A DNA stretch of 64,000 nucleotides, from NCBI GenBank assembly GCA_017480245.1, contig JAFVBA010000005.1:1-64000 (forward strand), given 5' to 3'. The notes beneath the pieces were generated by a model. The model did no database searches and was not told the origin of the DNA. It was given only the letters and a program-made list of their open reading frames with translations. The translations under genes and the position numbers were made by a program. The DNA is from Bacteroidales bacterium (GTDB lineage: Bacteria > Bacteroidota > Bacteroidia > Bacteroidales > P3). Shown piece by piece: positions 27,895-36,655 of this stretch (position 1 is the first letter of the stretch; each line of letters begins with the position of its first letter).

Positions 27895-30729
27895 CTATAA
27901 GTCAATAGAGAATAGGAAAGAGGCAAAAGTATCGTCATTAACTGGACAATAGCCTATGCGCAGGCCGATATTGACAGGAATTGTTATTCTGAATAAATGA
28001 ACTTTGGCTTCTATATCACTGCCGTAAGAATAATAGTGTTGTTTGTCATACCATCCGTGATTGATAAAAGGTTTTGCCACGATACGTTTCAGATATAATA
28101 TTCCGCTTATACCATTATCGGGATAAAGAAGCGGAAAACAGTATTGTGCCAAAATACCTGCGAAATATTCAGGATATTTGTTATATACACCTCTTACAAA
28201 ATTGACTTCGTTTTGGAAATAATAGACATCCGGACTGTTTTTCTGGAAACTGCCTGTCAAAACAAACGAATGATTCCTTGCAAGTCCGGGAGCGAATACC
28301 TGCGATTGAAAAGAAAAAATATTAGCAAACGTACTTGTCAGCGTATGAGTGTATTTTATGTTGGTAATATGCCCTGTGCGCGGGTATAAATCATTATTTG
28401 CCATTGCGCAATAGTTACTTACTTGGGCATAATAACCTATTGAGTTGAAAACATTTAATCTTACATCATTGTCAGGGTCGGATATGCTGTTGAGCGAATA
28501 ATGCAGGGTTAGATTTATGTTGTTTCTGTAATTTCTGTTCGTCCAAGAAAACGGTAAAGTTATATCATAGCCCAGTGTTATTTCGTCCCAATCTATGTAT
28601 TTAACCAAATTGGAATCCAAATCCTGACGCAAACTTCTCGGTCGGTAAGATGTAGTCATTGTCATTATAGGGTACAATCCCGAATAGGTATAACGCATAA
28701 ACAATTCCTCTTTATCATGGAAATTATGCTTATATCCGAATTCTAAAACTGAAGAAGACAATAGGTTTTGCGAAAAAGCACTGACCCCAACTCCCAATTC
28801 CTTAGACTGAATATTGATAAAAAGCGGCGCCCATGAGTGAAATTTGAACAGATGTTTTACTTTCTTGTATTCTCTGCTGTTATAAGTTTTGTTTTTATTG
28901 ATTATACTGTCGCAAAGTATGAAATTCTCCTGTTCTCTGTTCAATTTGGTAAAATACATTTCGGTATTTTTGCGGTTAATGTCGTATTTGTCGGCTTTAT
29001 ATTTCATACTGACAAGACGGAATCCGTCCGCAGTATAATCACTTACTAAAATTGTAGAGTCATACAAAAAGAAATTATCTATTCCGTACCTGCTGTCAGT
29101 ATGAATCTGTACATCGTTATAATCATTCAATGCAATACTCAACATTTGATACTTATTATTAACGTCTTTTGTGAAGTACAGACGGTCATTGTGGATTTTA
29201 AGATATTTAATATTGTCAAAAGAATAATCGGTTACCGTTTTACGCTCGGCAGAGGTAACATCATAACATATAATCCGCTTTCCGTATGCCGAAGTTTCAA
29301 TAAAATAAACGTTAGATGTTGAATCCTGCCAAATAGGATAGGAATATGACATATTATTTTCACCGTTTATCACCCTGACATACGAAGAATTGTTTTTCTT
29401 AAGTATATTCTTGTTTTTGAAATAAGCAGTGTCGGGAGCAATGAACGCTAAATTTTGATTGTCCAGCGAATCCGTATAAACGGCTGCAATAAGTGAATCG
29501 TTTGGATAGTAAATAGGAGTGAAGAATGTAGTTTTGGAGGTAACGCTTACGAATTTATTTCTGTTTAAATCGTAATCTATTATATCCGAAGCGGCTTCTT
29601 GTTGCCACCGAATGTTAGGTGAATATTGCGAATAGAGGATATGTCCGTCCCTGTACTGAAAATAAGAATGTAAAAGGAAAGGTAATGACAACAAATGTTC
29701 TTCTCTGTTGTTGATTATCTTGACTAATGACTGCGTTTGGTAAGAAGAAGTTTTCAAAGCCAAAACCGTAGAATCGTTTATCTGAACCGGGTTTTTGTAA
29801 TTGACATAATCCTGTTTGTTATCCTCACCCCAATATTTTACTATTTGATTTCCTTCCTGTTTTGTATAATGAATATCGTTGTCAATCCACACTTTTTCCA
29901 GCGAATCCAACGCTTCGTTGTACATGGTTTTGAAATCCAAGTTCTCTTGTCCTCTGTTAGTTTTTCCCCATGAGGTAAGTTTCCACCAAGAAGTCCCTAC
30001 ATGGTGAAGACAATCCCCCCAAATGTCCCGTCCGTACTTCTGACGGCCGTAAGAAACCAAAAAATAACCCAAATTGTACTCATCAACGACAAAATCTTTC
30101 ATACTGCCCAAAAGCATCTTATCAACAGAATAACGTCCTTTGTCAATAACCTGTGCTTTTAAGAACATATTATAATCAGGTTCCTGACCTCTGCCCGCAG
30201 GTGCCAACGCTGTTTCGGCAACTACGGCATCACCTTCGAAAAACCAGTCGGGAACCAACAGACCTGCCACTCCGCCCAAGATATGTTCGCCGAAAAGAGT
30301 ACTGAATACTTTGGTTATGCCTACATTTACCGACTGCATCTGAGCCGTGTGCCTATACTCGTGAATAGCAAGTTGCCACGTGTAAGGGAATGCGTAAGAG
30401 GTAGGCGGCGGAGTAGTCCAAAATTCCATACGTTTAGGAGCCCAAACGCTCAATCCGTTACTTATGGAACTCTTTGTGTGAATTAATATAGGAACATTAG
30501 GCGCCGAGGTTTTCAAACTGTTACCTATGACAGGTACAACGGTATCCAATACAGAGGCAAGCAATTGTGCGTTGTTTTCGTAATAATCGGGATAGACGAT
30601 GTGGAATTTCTCCGTTTTGATTTGACGGTATTTGATACGCGAATCATTATTCCCGCTTACATGATATTGACAGTAAGCAGTAATAACCGACAGTAACAAA
30701 ACCGTAATTAAAAAAAATCTCTTAACCAT
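27895..30729 (-). CDS. Large outer-membrane protein with gluzincin-like N-terminal domain
   Basis: A 944-residue protein with a signal peptide (FFLITVLLLSVITAYCQ). Residues about 100-210 carry the zinc-protease signature AIHEYRHTAQM (HExxH), followed about 48 residues later by FFEGDAVVAET, which could supply the third zinc ligand Glu. Residues about 300-600 look like a TolB-type propeller with many short beta segments. The last about 300 residues are strand-rich (FMRYTYSGLYPIMTMTTSYR to the final FLFSIDL) and resemble an outer-membrane barrel ending in a C-terminal strand. Such proteins are common in Bacteroidetes but uncharacterised. Protease activity is an inference from the motif only. Confidence 0.75.
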   Translation of the reverse strand: MVKRFFLITVLLLSVITAYCQYHVSGNNDSRIKYRQIKTEKFHIVYPDYYENNAQLLASVLDTVVPVIGNSLKTSAPNVPILIHTKSSISNGLSVWAPKRMEFWTTPPPTSYAFPYTWQLAIHEYRHTAQMQSVNVGITKVFSTLFGEHILGGVAGLLVPDWFFEGDAVVAETALAPAGRGQEPDYNMFLKAQVIDKGRYSVDKMLLGSMKDFVVDEYNLGYFLVSYGRQKYGRDIWGDCLHHVGTSWWKLTSWGKTNRGQENLDFKTMYNEALDSLEKVWIDNDIHYTKQEGNQIVKYWGEDNKQDYVNYKNPVQINDSTVLALKTSSYQTQSLVKIINNREEHLLSLPFLLHSYFQYRDGHILYSQYSPNIRWQQEAASDIIDYDLNRNKFVSVTSKTTFFTPIYYPNDSLIAAVYTDSLDNQNLAFIAPDTAYFKNKNILKKNNSSYVRVINGENNMSYSYPIWQDSTSNVYFIETSAYGKRIICYDVTSAERKTVTDYSFDNIKYLKIHNDRLYFTKDVNNKYQMLSIALNDYNDVQIHTDSRYGIDNFFLYDSTILVSDYTADGFRLVSMKYKADKYDINRKNTEMYFTKLNREQENFILCDSIINKNKTYNSREYKKVKHLFKFHSWAPLFINIQSKELGVGVSAFSQNLLSSSVLEFGYKHNFHDKEELFMRYTYSGLYPIMTMTTSYRPRSLRQDLDSNLVKYIDWDEITLGYDITLPFSWTNRNYRNNINLTLHYSLNSISDPDNDVRLNVFNSIGYYAQVSNYCAMANNDLYPRTGHITNIKYTHTLTSTFANIFSFQSQVFAPGLARNHSFVLTGSFQKNSPDVYYFQNEVNFVRGVYNKYPEYFAGILAQYCFPLLYPDNGISGILYLKRIVAKPFINHGWYDKQHYYSYGSDIEAKVHLFRITIPVNIGLRIGYCPVNDDTFASFLFSIDL

Positions 30730-30732
30730 TCG

Positions 30733-30780
30733 TTTTATTATAAGGCCTATAGGACATATAAGCCCTATAGGTCTTATAAC
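30733..30780. repeat. Palindromic intergenic repeat (TATAAGGCCTATAGG family)
   Basis: TTATAAGGCCTATAGG and CCTATAGGTCTTATAA form an inverted pair around ACATATAAGC. A short relative occurs at 33172-33193 upstream of ispE. It sits between the gluzincin-like gene and pepD on the same strand. Confidence 0.75.
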
Positions 30781-30828
30781 CTTTGTCAGTAGTGCTATTG
30801 CTCTGCCGACAAGGCAAATTATTTTCTT

Positions 30829-32283
30829 TTATTTAACAGGTACGTTCTTAAGTGTAGCAATTAAGAATTTCCAGAACTTATCTACCGAAGCGATATTCAC
30901 TCTTTCGTCCGGAGAGTGCGGATGCTCTATCGTAGGTCCGAAACTTATCATATCCAAGTTTGGATATATTCCGCCCAATATACCACATTCCAAACCAGCG
31001 TGAATAGCCATTACTTTGGCTTCAGTTCCGAACATTTCTTTGTATTGATCCTTCATTTCCTTTAGGATTGGTGAAGCCATATTTGGCGCCCAGCCTGAAT
31101 ACGCTCCTGAAAATTCTATCTTACCTTCTGCAAGTTCTACAACTGATTGCATCATCATTGCGAAATCCAGCTTTTGCGTATCAACACTTGAACGAATTAA
31201 ACAGCAGATTTGAACATTGGCTCCGTCAGATTTAACAATCGCAAGATTAGATGAAGTTTCTACCAAGCCCTTCATAGAATCGCTCATTCTGTAGATTGCA
31301 TTCGGTAATCCATATATGCAATTGATAATTCTCTTTGAGCAACATTCTTTCATCATGTCCGTTACATTGGCAGTAGGATTGATTTCTATTGAAAATTCTT
31401 GTTCAACTGCTGCAAGTTCTTTTGCAATCGTTGCCATCAATTCCTCAACCTTTGCCTTAACTGCCGCAACCTTATCCGTAGGAACTGCAATTATTGCATG
31501 GGCTTCCCTCGGTATTGCATTACGCATATTACCGCCTTCAACGGAACATAATCTTATACCGCTTTCTTCCAAATTCTTCAAAATACGGAACAATATCTTG
31601 TTAGCGTTTGCGCGTTGCAAAATGATATCCATACCACTGTGTCCGCCTTTGAACCCTTTTACTTCAAGTTTATGGGTTGTGTAACCTGCAGTAAGAGGTT
31701 CCGTACCATAGTTAAGAGTAATCGTTGCATCAACTCCGCCTGCGCAACCAACGTAAAGTTCTCCTTCTGTCTCGGAATCAAGATTCAAAAGAATATCTCC
31801 TTTCAATACGTTAGGTTTTAGGTTAAACGCTCCCGTCATTCCCGTTTCCTCGTCAATGGTAAGCAAAGCCTCTATCGGACCATGCTCAATCGTATCATCG
31901 GCAAGTACAGCCAATGCAGCCGATGCACCTATGCCGTTGTCAGCACCTAAAGTTGTTCCTTTGGCTCTTACCCACTCGCCGTCAATCCACGGTTGTATCG
32001 GGTCATTAACGAAATCGTGCTGAACGTCATTATTCTTCTGCGGCACCATATCAATATGCGCTTGAAGGATTATGCCCTTACGGTTTTCCATTCCTTTAGT
32101 TGCAGGTTTGGATAGGATAACGTTGCCGATTTCATCGGTTTTGCAGTCAATATTGTGTTGTTTTGCAAACTCCACTATTGCTGCACGGATTTTTTCTTCG
32201 TGTTTAGAAGGACGTGGATTAGCACAAAACATATCAAAGTTTTGCCACAATCCCTTAGGTTCCAAATTTGATATTTCAGTCAT
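30829..32283 (-). CDS. pepD: Aminoacyl-histidine dipeptidase (M20 family)
   Basis: A 484-residue cytosolic metallopeptidase. Metal-binding regions are visible: LQAHIDMVPQK (His/Asp), GTTLGADNGIGASAALAVL (Asp), LLTIDEETGMTGAF (catalytic and ligand Glu), LNLDSETEGELYVG and, near the end, HAGLECGIL and GPTIEHPHSPDERV. This is the PepD/carnosinase-like Xaa-His dipeptidase family, which cleaves unspecific dipeptides such as beta-Ala-His. The length is normal. It starts at ATG and shares no overlap with neighbours. Confidence 0.92.
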   Translation of the reverse strand: MTEISNLEPKGLWQNFDMFCANPRPSKHEEKIRAAIVEFAKQHNIDCKTDEIGNVILSKPATKGMENRKGIILQAHIDMVPQKNNDVQHDFVNDPIQPWIDGEWVRAKGTTLGADNGIGASAALAVLADDTIEHGPIEALLTIDEETGMTGAFNLKPNVLKGDILLNLDSETEGELYVGCAGGVDATITLNYGTEPLTAGYTTHKLEVKGFKGGHSGMDIILQRANANKILFRILKNLEESGIRLCSVEGGNMRNAIPREAHAIIAVPTDKVAAVKAKVEELMATIAKELAAVEQEFSIEINPTANVTDMMKECCSKRIINCIYGLPNAIYRMSDSMKGLVETSSNLAIVKSDGANVQICCLIRSSVDTQKLDFAMMMQSVVELAEGKIEFSGAYSGWAPNMASPILKEMKDQYKEMFGTEAKVMAIHAGLECGILGGIYPNLDMISFGPTIEHPHSPDERVNIASVDKFWKFLIATLKNVPVK

Positions 32284-32319
32284 TGTATTTATTGTTTTTT
32301 AATTTGTATTTATTATTTT

Positions 32320-33153
32320 CTACTGCAATTTCTCTTGATAAACAAACGAATCTGCAGGAACGTTAAGCGAATTGAAATCAATTTCTTCGCTGAATATTCC
32401 GTAGATTGTGCTTCCCGAACCGCTCATCTGTGAATATAACGCACCGTTATTATATAACATCTTTTTGATTTCTGACAACAATGGATATTTTTCAAACAAA
32501 CGCATTTCAAAATCATTTCTCACGTAATCTTTCCAATGTTTTATGTCTTTAACATCCAAAGAACGCAAATCAAACGGTTGTTTTGTTATATTTACTTCCC
32601 TGTAAGCCTCTTTTGTTGATATGTTTAAATTCGGTTTTATCAAAACTAAATAATATCCGCTGAGATTTAACGGTGTTGAAATCATTTTTTCACCCCGTGA
32701 ATAGACAAATTGGGGAGTGTTTTGTATGAAAAAAGGGCAATCACTTCCAATTTGTGAAGCGTAAAAGTGCAATTGTTCTAGCGAAAGACCTAATTCAAAC
32801 ATATAATCCGTAAGTTTAAGCATATAAGTTGCATCACTGCTTCCTCCGCCAAGCCCTGCCAAAACGGGAATGCGCTTATCCAAACAAATATTTGCGTTTG
32901 TGATTTTAAGAAAATCTTTTTTCAGAATATTGAATGCACGAAGTACTGTGTTGTTTTCGTCATTTGTTACCGTATTTTCTATATTCTCACCGCTGATATA
33001 CAATTTGGTTTCATCATTTTGCGAAATCCTCATTTCCAATGCGTCATTCAATCCGATAGGATAAAAAACCGATTCAATATTATGAAATCCGTCATCTCTT
33101 TTACCAGTAACGAACAACCCGATATTTATTTTAGCATTCGGAAAGTATATCAT
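32320..33153 (-). CDS. ispE: 4-diphosphocytidyl-2-C-methyl-D-erythritol kinase
   Basis: A GHMP kinase of 277 residues. MIYFPNAKINIGLFVTGKR opens the fold, IPVLAGLGGGSSDATYML is the ATP-binding glycine loop, and QMSGSGSTIYGIFSEE is the C-terminal GHMP motif. IspE phosphorylates CDP-methylerythritol in the MEP isoprenoid pathway; ispH of the same pathway lies at 58325. The ATG at 33153 is chosen because a longer frame to 33213 would start inside the promoter -7 box and add residues not seen in the family. Confidence 0.92.
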   Translation of the reverse strand: MIYFPNAKINIGLFVTGKRDDGFHNIESVFYPIGLNDALEMRISQNDETKLYISGENIENTVTNDENNTVLRAFNILKKDFLKITNANICLDKRIPVLAGLGGGSSDATYMLKLTDYMFELGLSLEQLHFYASQIGSDCPFFIQNTPQFVYSRGEKMISTPLNLSGYYLVLIKPNLNISTKEAYREVNITKQPFDLRSLDVKDIKHWKDYVRNDFEMRLFEKYPLLSEIKKMLYNNGALYSQMSGSGSTIYGIFSEEIDFNSLNVPADSFVYQEKLQ

Positions 33154-33206
33154 TGTTTTTTTGTTATTTGTTATAAGTCTATAGGTCTTATAAAAAATGT
33201 TAATTT

Positions 33207-33243
33207 TTTGCAAAATTAAGGATTTTTTTCATAATTTTGCAAA
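33207..33243. promoter_or_regulatory. Overlapping divergent promoters of ispE and the outer-membrane barrel gene
   Basis: Plus strand: TTTG 33207-33210, 21-bp spacer, TAATTTTG 33232-33239. Minus strand: TTTG 33243-33240, 21-bp spacer, TAATTTTG 33218-33211. The two promoters are mirror images occupying the same 37 bp, so polymerase binding should be mutually exclusive. Confidence 0.75.
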
Positions 33244-33280
33244 ATTATTATGAATTATAACAATAAAAATATCAAAAGTA

Positions 33281-34165
33281 ATGAAAAGAAGTGCTTTAAC
33301 GCTGTTGTTAGTCTTGCTAATTACATTTGGTTCTAAGGCTTTTGCTGGAATAGATATTCGTTTAGGTGTATCGGCAGGAACAAATTTTTCAGTAAATGGG
33401 GATGTTAAATTTATGTTTTTTGACATAATGAACGCAAATCTACCAAAATTGACAACAGAAAACCTAAAATATAATTCAATCAATCCAAATATTGGCGTAA
33501 CTGTAGGATTGGAGTTTATGCTTTCACAGAATTTTTCCATCGGATTCAATAATTATTTAGGCTATCAGCAAGAAGGATTTACTGTTGATATGAAAGGTCA
33601 GGACTTTGATGCAATAGGTAAATCTAAAATGCACGGTCTTAGCGAGTTTCTGTCTTTTTATGTAGCTTACTATCCAATTAATCGTTTTTCTTTGAATTTA
33701 GGCGCCGGTGTTTTCTATGAAGGAGCATTTTCTGACTCACCTGAAACGGAAATGATTAAAGGTCAGTCGGCAAAAAACGATATTGAAGGCGATTTTTCTT
33801 TTGCTTATGCGGCAGGAGTGCAAGGTAATTTCGGATTTACTTATCATCTGACAAATCACTGCTTTATTAATCTTACGGGATACTATAATGCTGTCAAAAT
33901 AATGGACTCTAACGAAGATATGGAGAAAATTTTTGCCGACATTAGCAATCCCGGAGGGAACCCAGGCGGAAATCCAGGCGGCGGAAGCAACCCAGGTGGA
34001 GGTGGATTTAATCCAGGCGGCGGAGGCTTTAATCCTGGTGGATTGGGAAAGGCTCTTACTGTCGGAGAAAATATAAATGTAAACTATATCTCTAACGGAA
34101 TTTGGTACGAAAAGCAGATTCCTAATCGTCTTACCGTATTATTTACTATCGGATACAGATTTTAA
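33281..34165 (+). CDS. Outer-membrane beta-barrel protein with Gly-rich NPGG loop
   Basis: A 294-residue protein with a signal peptide (LTLLLVLLITFGSKAFA). Alternating strands such as IGVTVGLEFMLSQNFSIGFN and the C-terminal LTVLFTIGYRF (terminal Phe) match a small porin-family barrel. Residues about 224-254 are an NPGG/GGG repeat block (NPGGNPGGNPGGG... NPGGGGFNPGGGGFNPGG) inserted between two strands, most likely an external or periplasmic loop. Expressed from a promoter overlapping that of ispE. Function unknown. Confidence 0.75.
   Translation: MKRSALTLLLVLLITFGSKAFAGIDIRLGVSAGTNFSVNGDVKFMFFDIMNANLPKLTTENLKYNSINPNIGVTVGLEFMLSQNFSIGFNNYLGYQQEGFTVDMKGQDFDAIGKSKMHGLSEFLSFYVAYYPINRFSLNLGAGVFYEGAFSDSPETEMIKGQSAKNDIEGDFSFAYAAGVQGNFGFTYHLTNHCFINLTGYYNAVKIMDSNEDMEKIFADISNPGGNPGGNPGGGSNPGGGGFNPGGGGFNPGGLGKALTVGENINVNYISNGIWYEKQIPNRLTVLFTIGYRF
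33949..34041 (+). repeat. In-gene NPGG-coding repeats
   Basis: Short G-rich repeats of the form AATCCAGGCGG(A/C)GG code for Asn-Pro-Gly-Gly units. They differ strongly in base composition from the AT-rich surroundings. Confidence 0.8.
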
Positions 34166-34208
34166 AACATAGATAAACGGTAAAGTTCAGGTTTTTTCAA
34201 GATTAAAA

Positions 34209-34399
34209 ATAATAAAACGGAGCGAACCGCAAAGGTAATTTAAAGTCTGTAAATGTCTGTCTAACACTACTGAAATAAAGTGCCGAATCACGAAATTGTT
34301 TTCAGAAAACATTTTACTCTTTTCAGAAAAGAATTTAATGATTCGACACTTTATTTTAATAAATTTTTATTGCCTGTGCGGCTCGTACTACTTTATTTT
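34209..34399. repeat. Nested-palindrome interspersed element, copy D
   Basis: The 86-bp core is at 34272-34357. Outer inverted repeats are GAGCGAACCGCAAAGGTAATT on the left and ATTGCCTGTGCGGCTCGTAC on the right, then ACTTTATTTTA. It lies between convergent genes. Arms match copy B but the core centre has the opposite orientation. Confidence 0.88.
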
Positions 34400-34421
34400 A
34401 ATTAAATCTTGTTGGATAGTT

Positions 34422-35519
34422 TTAGAGTTCAGAACGGTTAGGACTTTTCTGTGATTTCTCTTGTTTTTTACGTTTTGCAACTCTTTGTGTAAAGACAGGT
34501 AAAACGATTAATCCCACTATAATATAAGGATAATAGGTAAATAACCGCCAAAGCAATGCCAAAACTCCTTCAAATCCCTCTTTCAAAAATCCATTCAAGA
34601 ACAACGGAAATGCAAACTCGGCAACACCACTTGAACCAGGAGTAGGTGAGACGCAAAGTACAATCCACATAACCAATTGACGCACATAAATAACAGCATG
34701 ATTGGTTATTTCAGGACTGAAAGCTGCTAAAATACAGTTAAGTACCAAAAATCTGCAAGACCATGAAGCAACGGTAACCAAATATACCTTTATCCAATAA
34801 AAAATTGATTTGTGTTTAAACTCTTGTGAAGAAGTAAGAACATCATCACCCATTTTAAAGAATTTATGACTCCATCGTTTGAATGTTTTTTTGTTACCCA
34901 AACGGTATATAAAGTTTTTAAACCCTTGAGGATAAAAGAAAATAGCGGTAAGAATGATAAGAGTTAAAAGAACCATAAAACTATACCCGATAATAAAGAC
35001 ATGGGTTTCGGAAATACGCAAACCAAAAACTGAGAATTTGAATTTGGTAGCAAAAGACATTGAATACCCGCAGACAAGTACCATTATCGGAGTAACGATT
35101 ATGTAAAACAATTCGTCCAAAAGCGTTGCTATCATAACCATCGCCGTACTTCTTCCCGCACCTAACCCCTCTAATGGTAGGATAAACAATGCCACTGCCG
35201 AACCTCCGACACTTGTCGGGGTAACTGTTGAAGAAAATTCCCAAAGCATAATAATATGAAAAGCCTGTTTCCAAGATAACCGTCCGTCTGACAACATCCT
35301 TATTCTAATCATATAAGTTATTTCTCTGCCGCATTCAAACATCACGGCAAGAATCAAACACATAACGGTATAAGAAGAAAACATATTTGCAAGGTCTGAA
35401 AACAATGCCGAGTTTTTAGAATATTCCCTTGCAATCATATAAAAACCGACACCCAATCCTATAAGGACGGGTACGATTACTTTATTAAACTTAAATATTC
35501 CTAAAGGATTTTCCTTCAT
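34422..35519 (-). CDS. Lysylphosphatidylglycerol synthase-like integral membrane protein (UPF0104)
   Basis: A 365-residue protein with about eight hydrophobic helices. LWEFSSTVTPTSVGGSAVAL and CVSPTPGSSGVAEFAFPL are the two hallmark motifs of the LPG synthase/UPF0104 transmembrane family (AglD/MprF N-terminal-like). It lacks a fused catalytic DUF2156 domain. Such proteins are flippase-like or assist lipid or glycan transfer. An MscS channel gene lies upstream on the same strand about 100 bp away. A stand-alone DUF2156 protein is encoded at 57361-58260, but linkage between the two is only a guess. Confidence 0.82.
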   Translation of the reverse strand: MKENPLGIFKFNKVIVPVLIGLGVGFYMIAREYSKNSALFSDLANMFSSYTVMCLILAVMFECGREITYMIRIRMLSDGRLSWKQAFHIIMLWEFSSTVTPTSVGGSAVALFILPLEGLGAGRSTAMVMIATLLDELFYIIVTPIMVLVCGYSMSFATKFKFSVFGLRISETHVFIIGYSFMVLLTLIILTAIFFYPQGFKNFIYRLGNKKTFKRWSHKFFKMGDDVLTSSQEFKHKSIFYWIKVYLVTVASWSCRFLVLNCILAAFSPEITNHAVIYVRQLVMWIVLCVSPTPGSSGVAEFAFPLFLNGFLKEGFEGVLALLWRLFTYYPYIIVGLIVLPVFTQRVAKRKKQEKSQKSPNRSEL

Positions 35520-35537
35520 TTTTACTATCGTAAAAAT

Positions 35538-35615
35538 ATTTAGTATGTAGCATGTAGTATATAGCCTAACGGCACCCCGATATATGCTCTATACTACATT
35601 CTACATACTATATAA
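35538..35615. repeat. Palindromic repeat (TAGTATGTAG / CTAACGGCAC family)
   Basis: TAGTATGTAGCATGTAGTAT and the mirrored ATACTACATTCTACATACTA flank GCCTAACGGCACCCCG. A related copy in opposite orientation is at 44948-45012 (GGAGTGCCGTTAGGTTATAT). Confidence 0.75.
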
Positions 35616-35618
35616 AAT

Positions 35619-36467
35619 TTAGTTTCCGTATTTTCCGATGACGGTATAAGGACACGGCAACTCTTCTTTAACATTGTAGTTATAAACTTCACGCTGCAAA
35701 TAACCCAACAGCGTCCAATAGTCTGCACCTTTGCACCATGCCCTCAAATCGAATGATATTGTTCCAGGGCCTATTGTAACCCATACACTCGTTGAAGGGT
35801 CTTTAAGCGTCATTTCGTTTCTGTTTGCAATATCAAGTAAATCCTTTTCAATTTTATCAATAACCACTTTCTTATCAGCCGCAACCTCCAAGGTAACATT
35901 AACTCTTCTTTGCTCCATCGTTGAATAGTTGGTAACGTTTCCGCCCGATAATGTTCCGTTAGGTAGGGTTATCAACTTGTTGTCCCAAGTACGTATAACG
36001 GTTGAAAAGATTTTCATACTCTCTACGAAACCTTCCATTCCCTGTGTTGCAATGTAATCACCTAATTTGAACGGACGGAAAATCAAAATGATAATACCGC
36101 CTGCAACATTCTGAATAGTTCCGCTCAATGCCATACCTACTGCCAAACCTGCGGCACCTAACAAAGCAATGAAAGAGGTGGTCGGAATACCTATGTAATT
36201 GACAACCGCCAATATCAACATTACTTTCAAGGCAATGGAAACAATGGACGTGATTACAGGACGCAATGTTGCATCAAGGTTTCTCTTCTCAAAGGCTTTC
36301 GCTAAACTTTTGCGGATAAACTTAATTATCCTGAAACCTACGTACAAGATAATCAAACCTATTACAATCTTCTTTACGGCATCCAATCCGTTTTGGGTGA
36401 ACCAATTGATTACTGCATTAACCATATTGTTTGGGTCGCCCACTGCTGTTGCTTGTAAAAATAACAT
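35619..36467 (-). CDS. MscS family mechanosensitive channel
   Basis: A 282-residue membrane protein. An N-terminal membrane region is followed by the pore-lining helix (SFIALLGAAGLAVGMALSGTIQNVAGGIIILIF) and the beta domain opening FRPFKLGDYIATQGMEGFVE, all typical of MscS. The C-terminal domain (VNVTLEVAADKKVV to the last YTVIGKYGN) completes the cytoplasmic cage. MscS opens under membrane tension to release osmolytes. The length equals the minimal MscS form. Confidence 0.92.
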   Translation of the reverse strand: MLFLQATAVGDPNNMVNAVINWFTQNGLDAVKKIVIGLIILYVGFRIIKFIRKSLAKAFEKRNLDATLRPVITSIVSIALKVMLILAVVNYIGIPTTSFIALLGAAGLAVGMALSGTIQNVAGGIIILIFRPFKLGDYIATQGMEGFVESMKIFSTVIRTWDNKLITLPNGTLSGGNVTNYSTMEQRRVNVTLEVAADKKVVIDKIEKDLLDIANRNEMTLKDPSTSVWVTIGPGTISFDLRAWCKGADYWTLLGYLQREVYNYNVKEELPCPYTVIGKYGN

Positions 36468-36546
36468 ACTTCTTAGTGTTTTTAATTGTTAATTAATTTT
36501 GTTTAAACCGAAATTTTTTGCAAAAATATGAAATTTCTACGATATG

Positions 36547-36655
36547 TATGTAAAATTCAATGTTTAAAAGTTAAAATTTTAGGGTTTAATGTTTAAAGAG
36601 CGCAAAGCAAGTATAAACCTTAAACCCTAAACTTTAAAATTTAATCCTCTGAACT
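36547..36655. repeat. Palindromic repeat (TTTAAAGTTTAGAG family)
   Basis: AAATTTTAGGGTTTAATGTT and AACCCTAAACTTTAAAATTT face each other around GTTTAAAGAGCGCAAAGCAA. A second full copy is at 59393-59470 with the same centre (GTTTAAAGAATGTAAAGCGC), and shorter pieces occur at 54511-54545 and 57336-57375. It lies at the 3' end of the T9SS gene at 36656 and may act as a terminator-like hairpin. Confidence 0.7.

Noticed and set aside
33154..33213. Longer ispE N-terminus
   Set aside because: It would start within the promoter -7 box and add 20 residues absent from the family.
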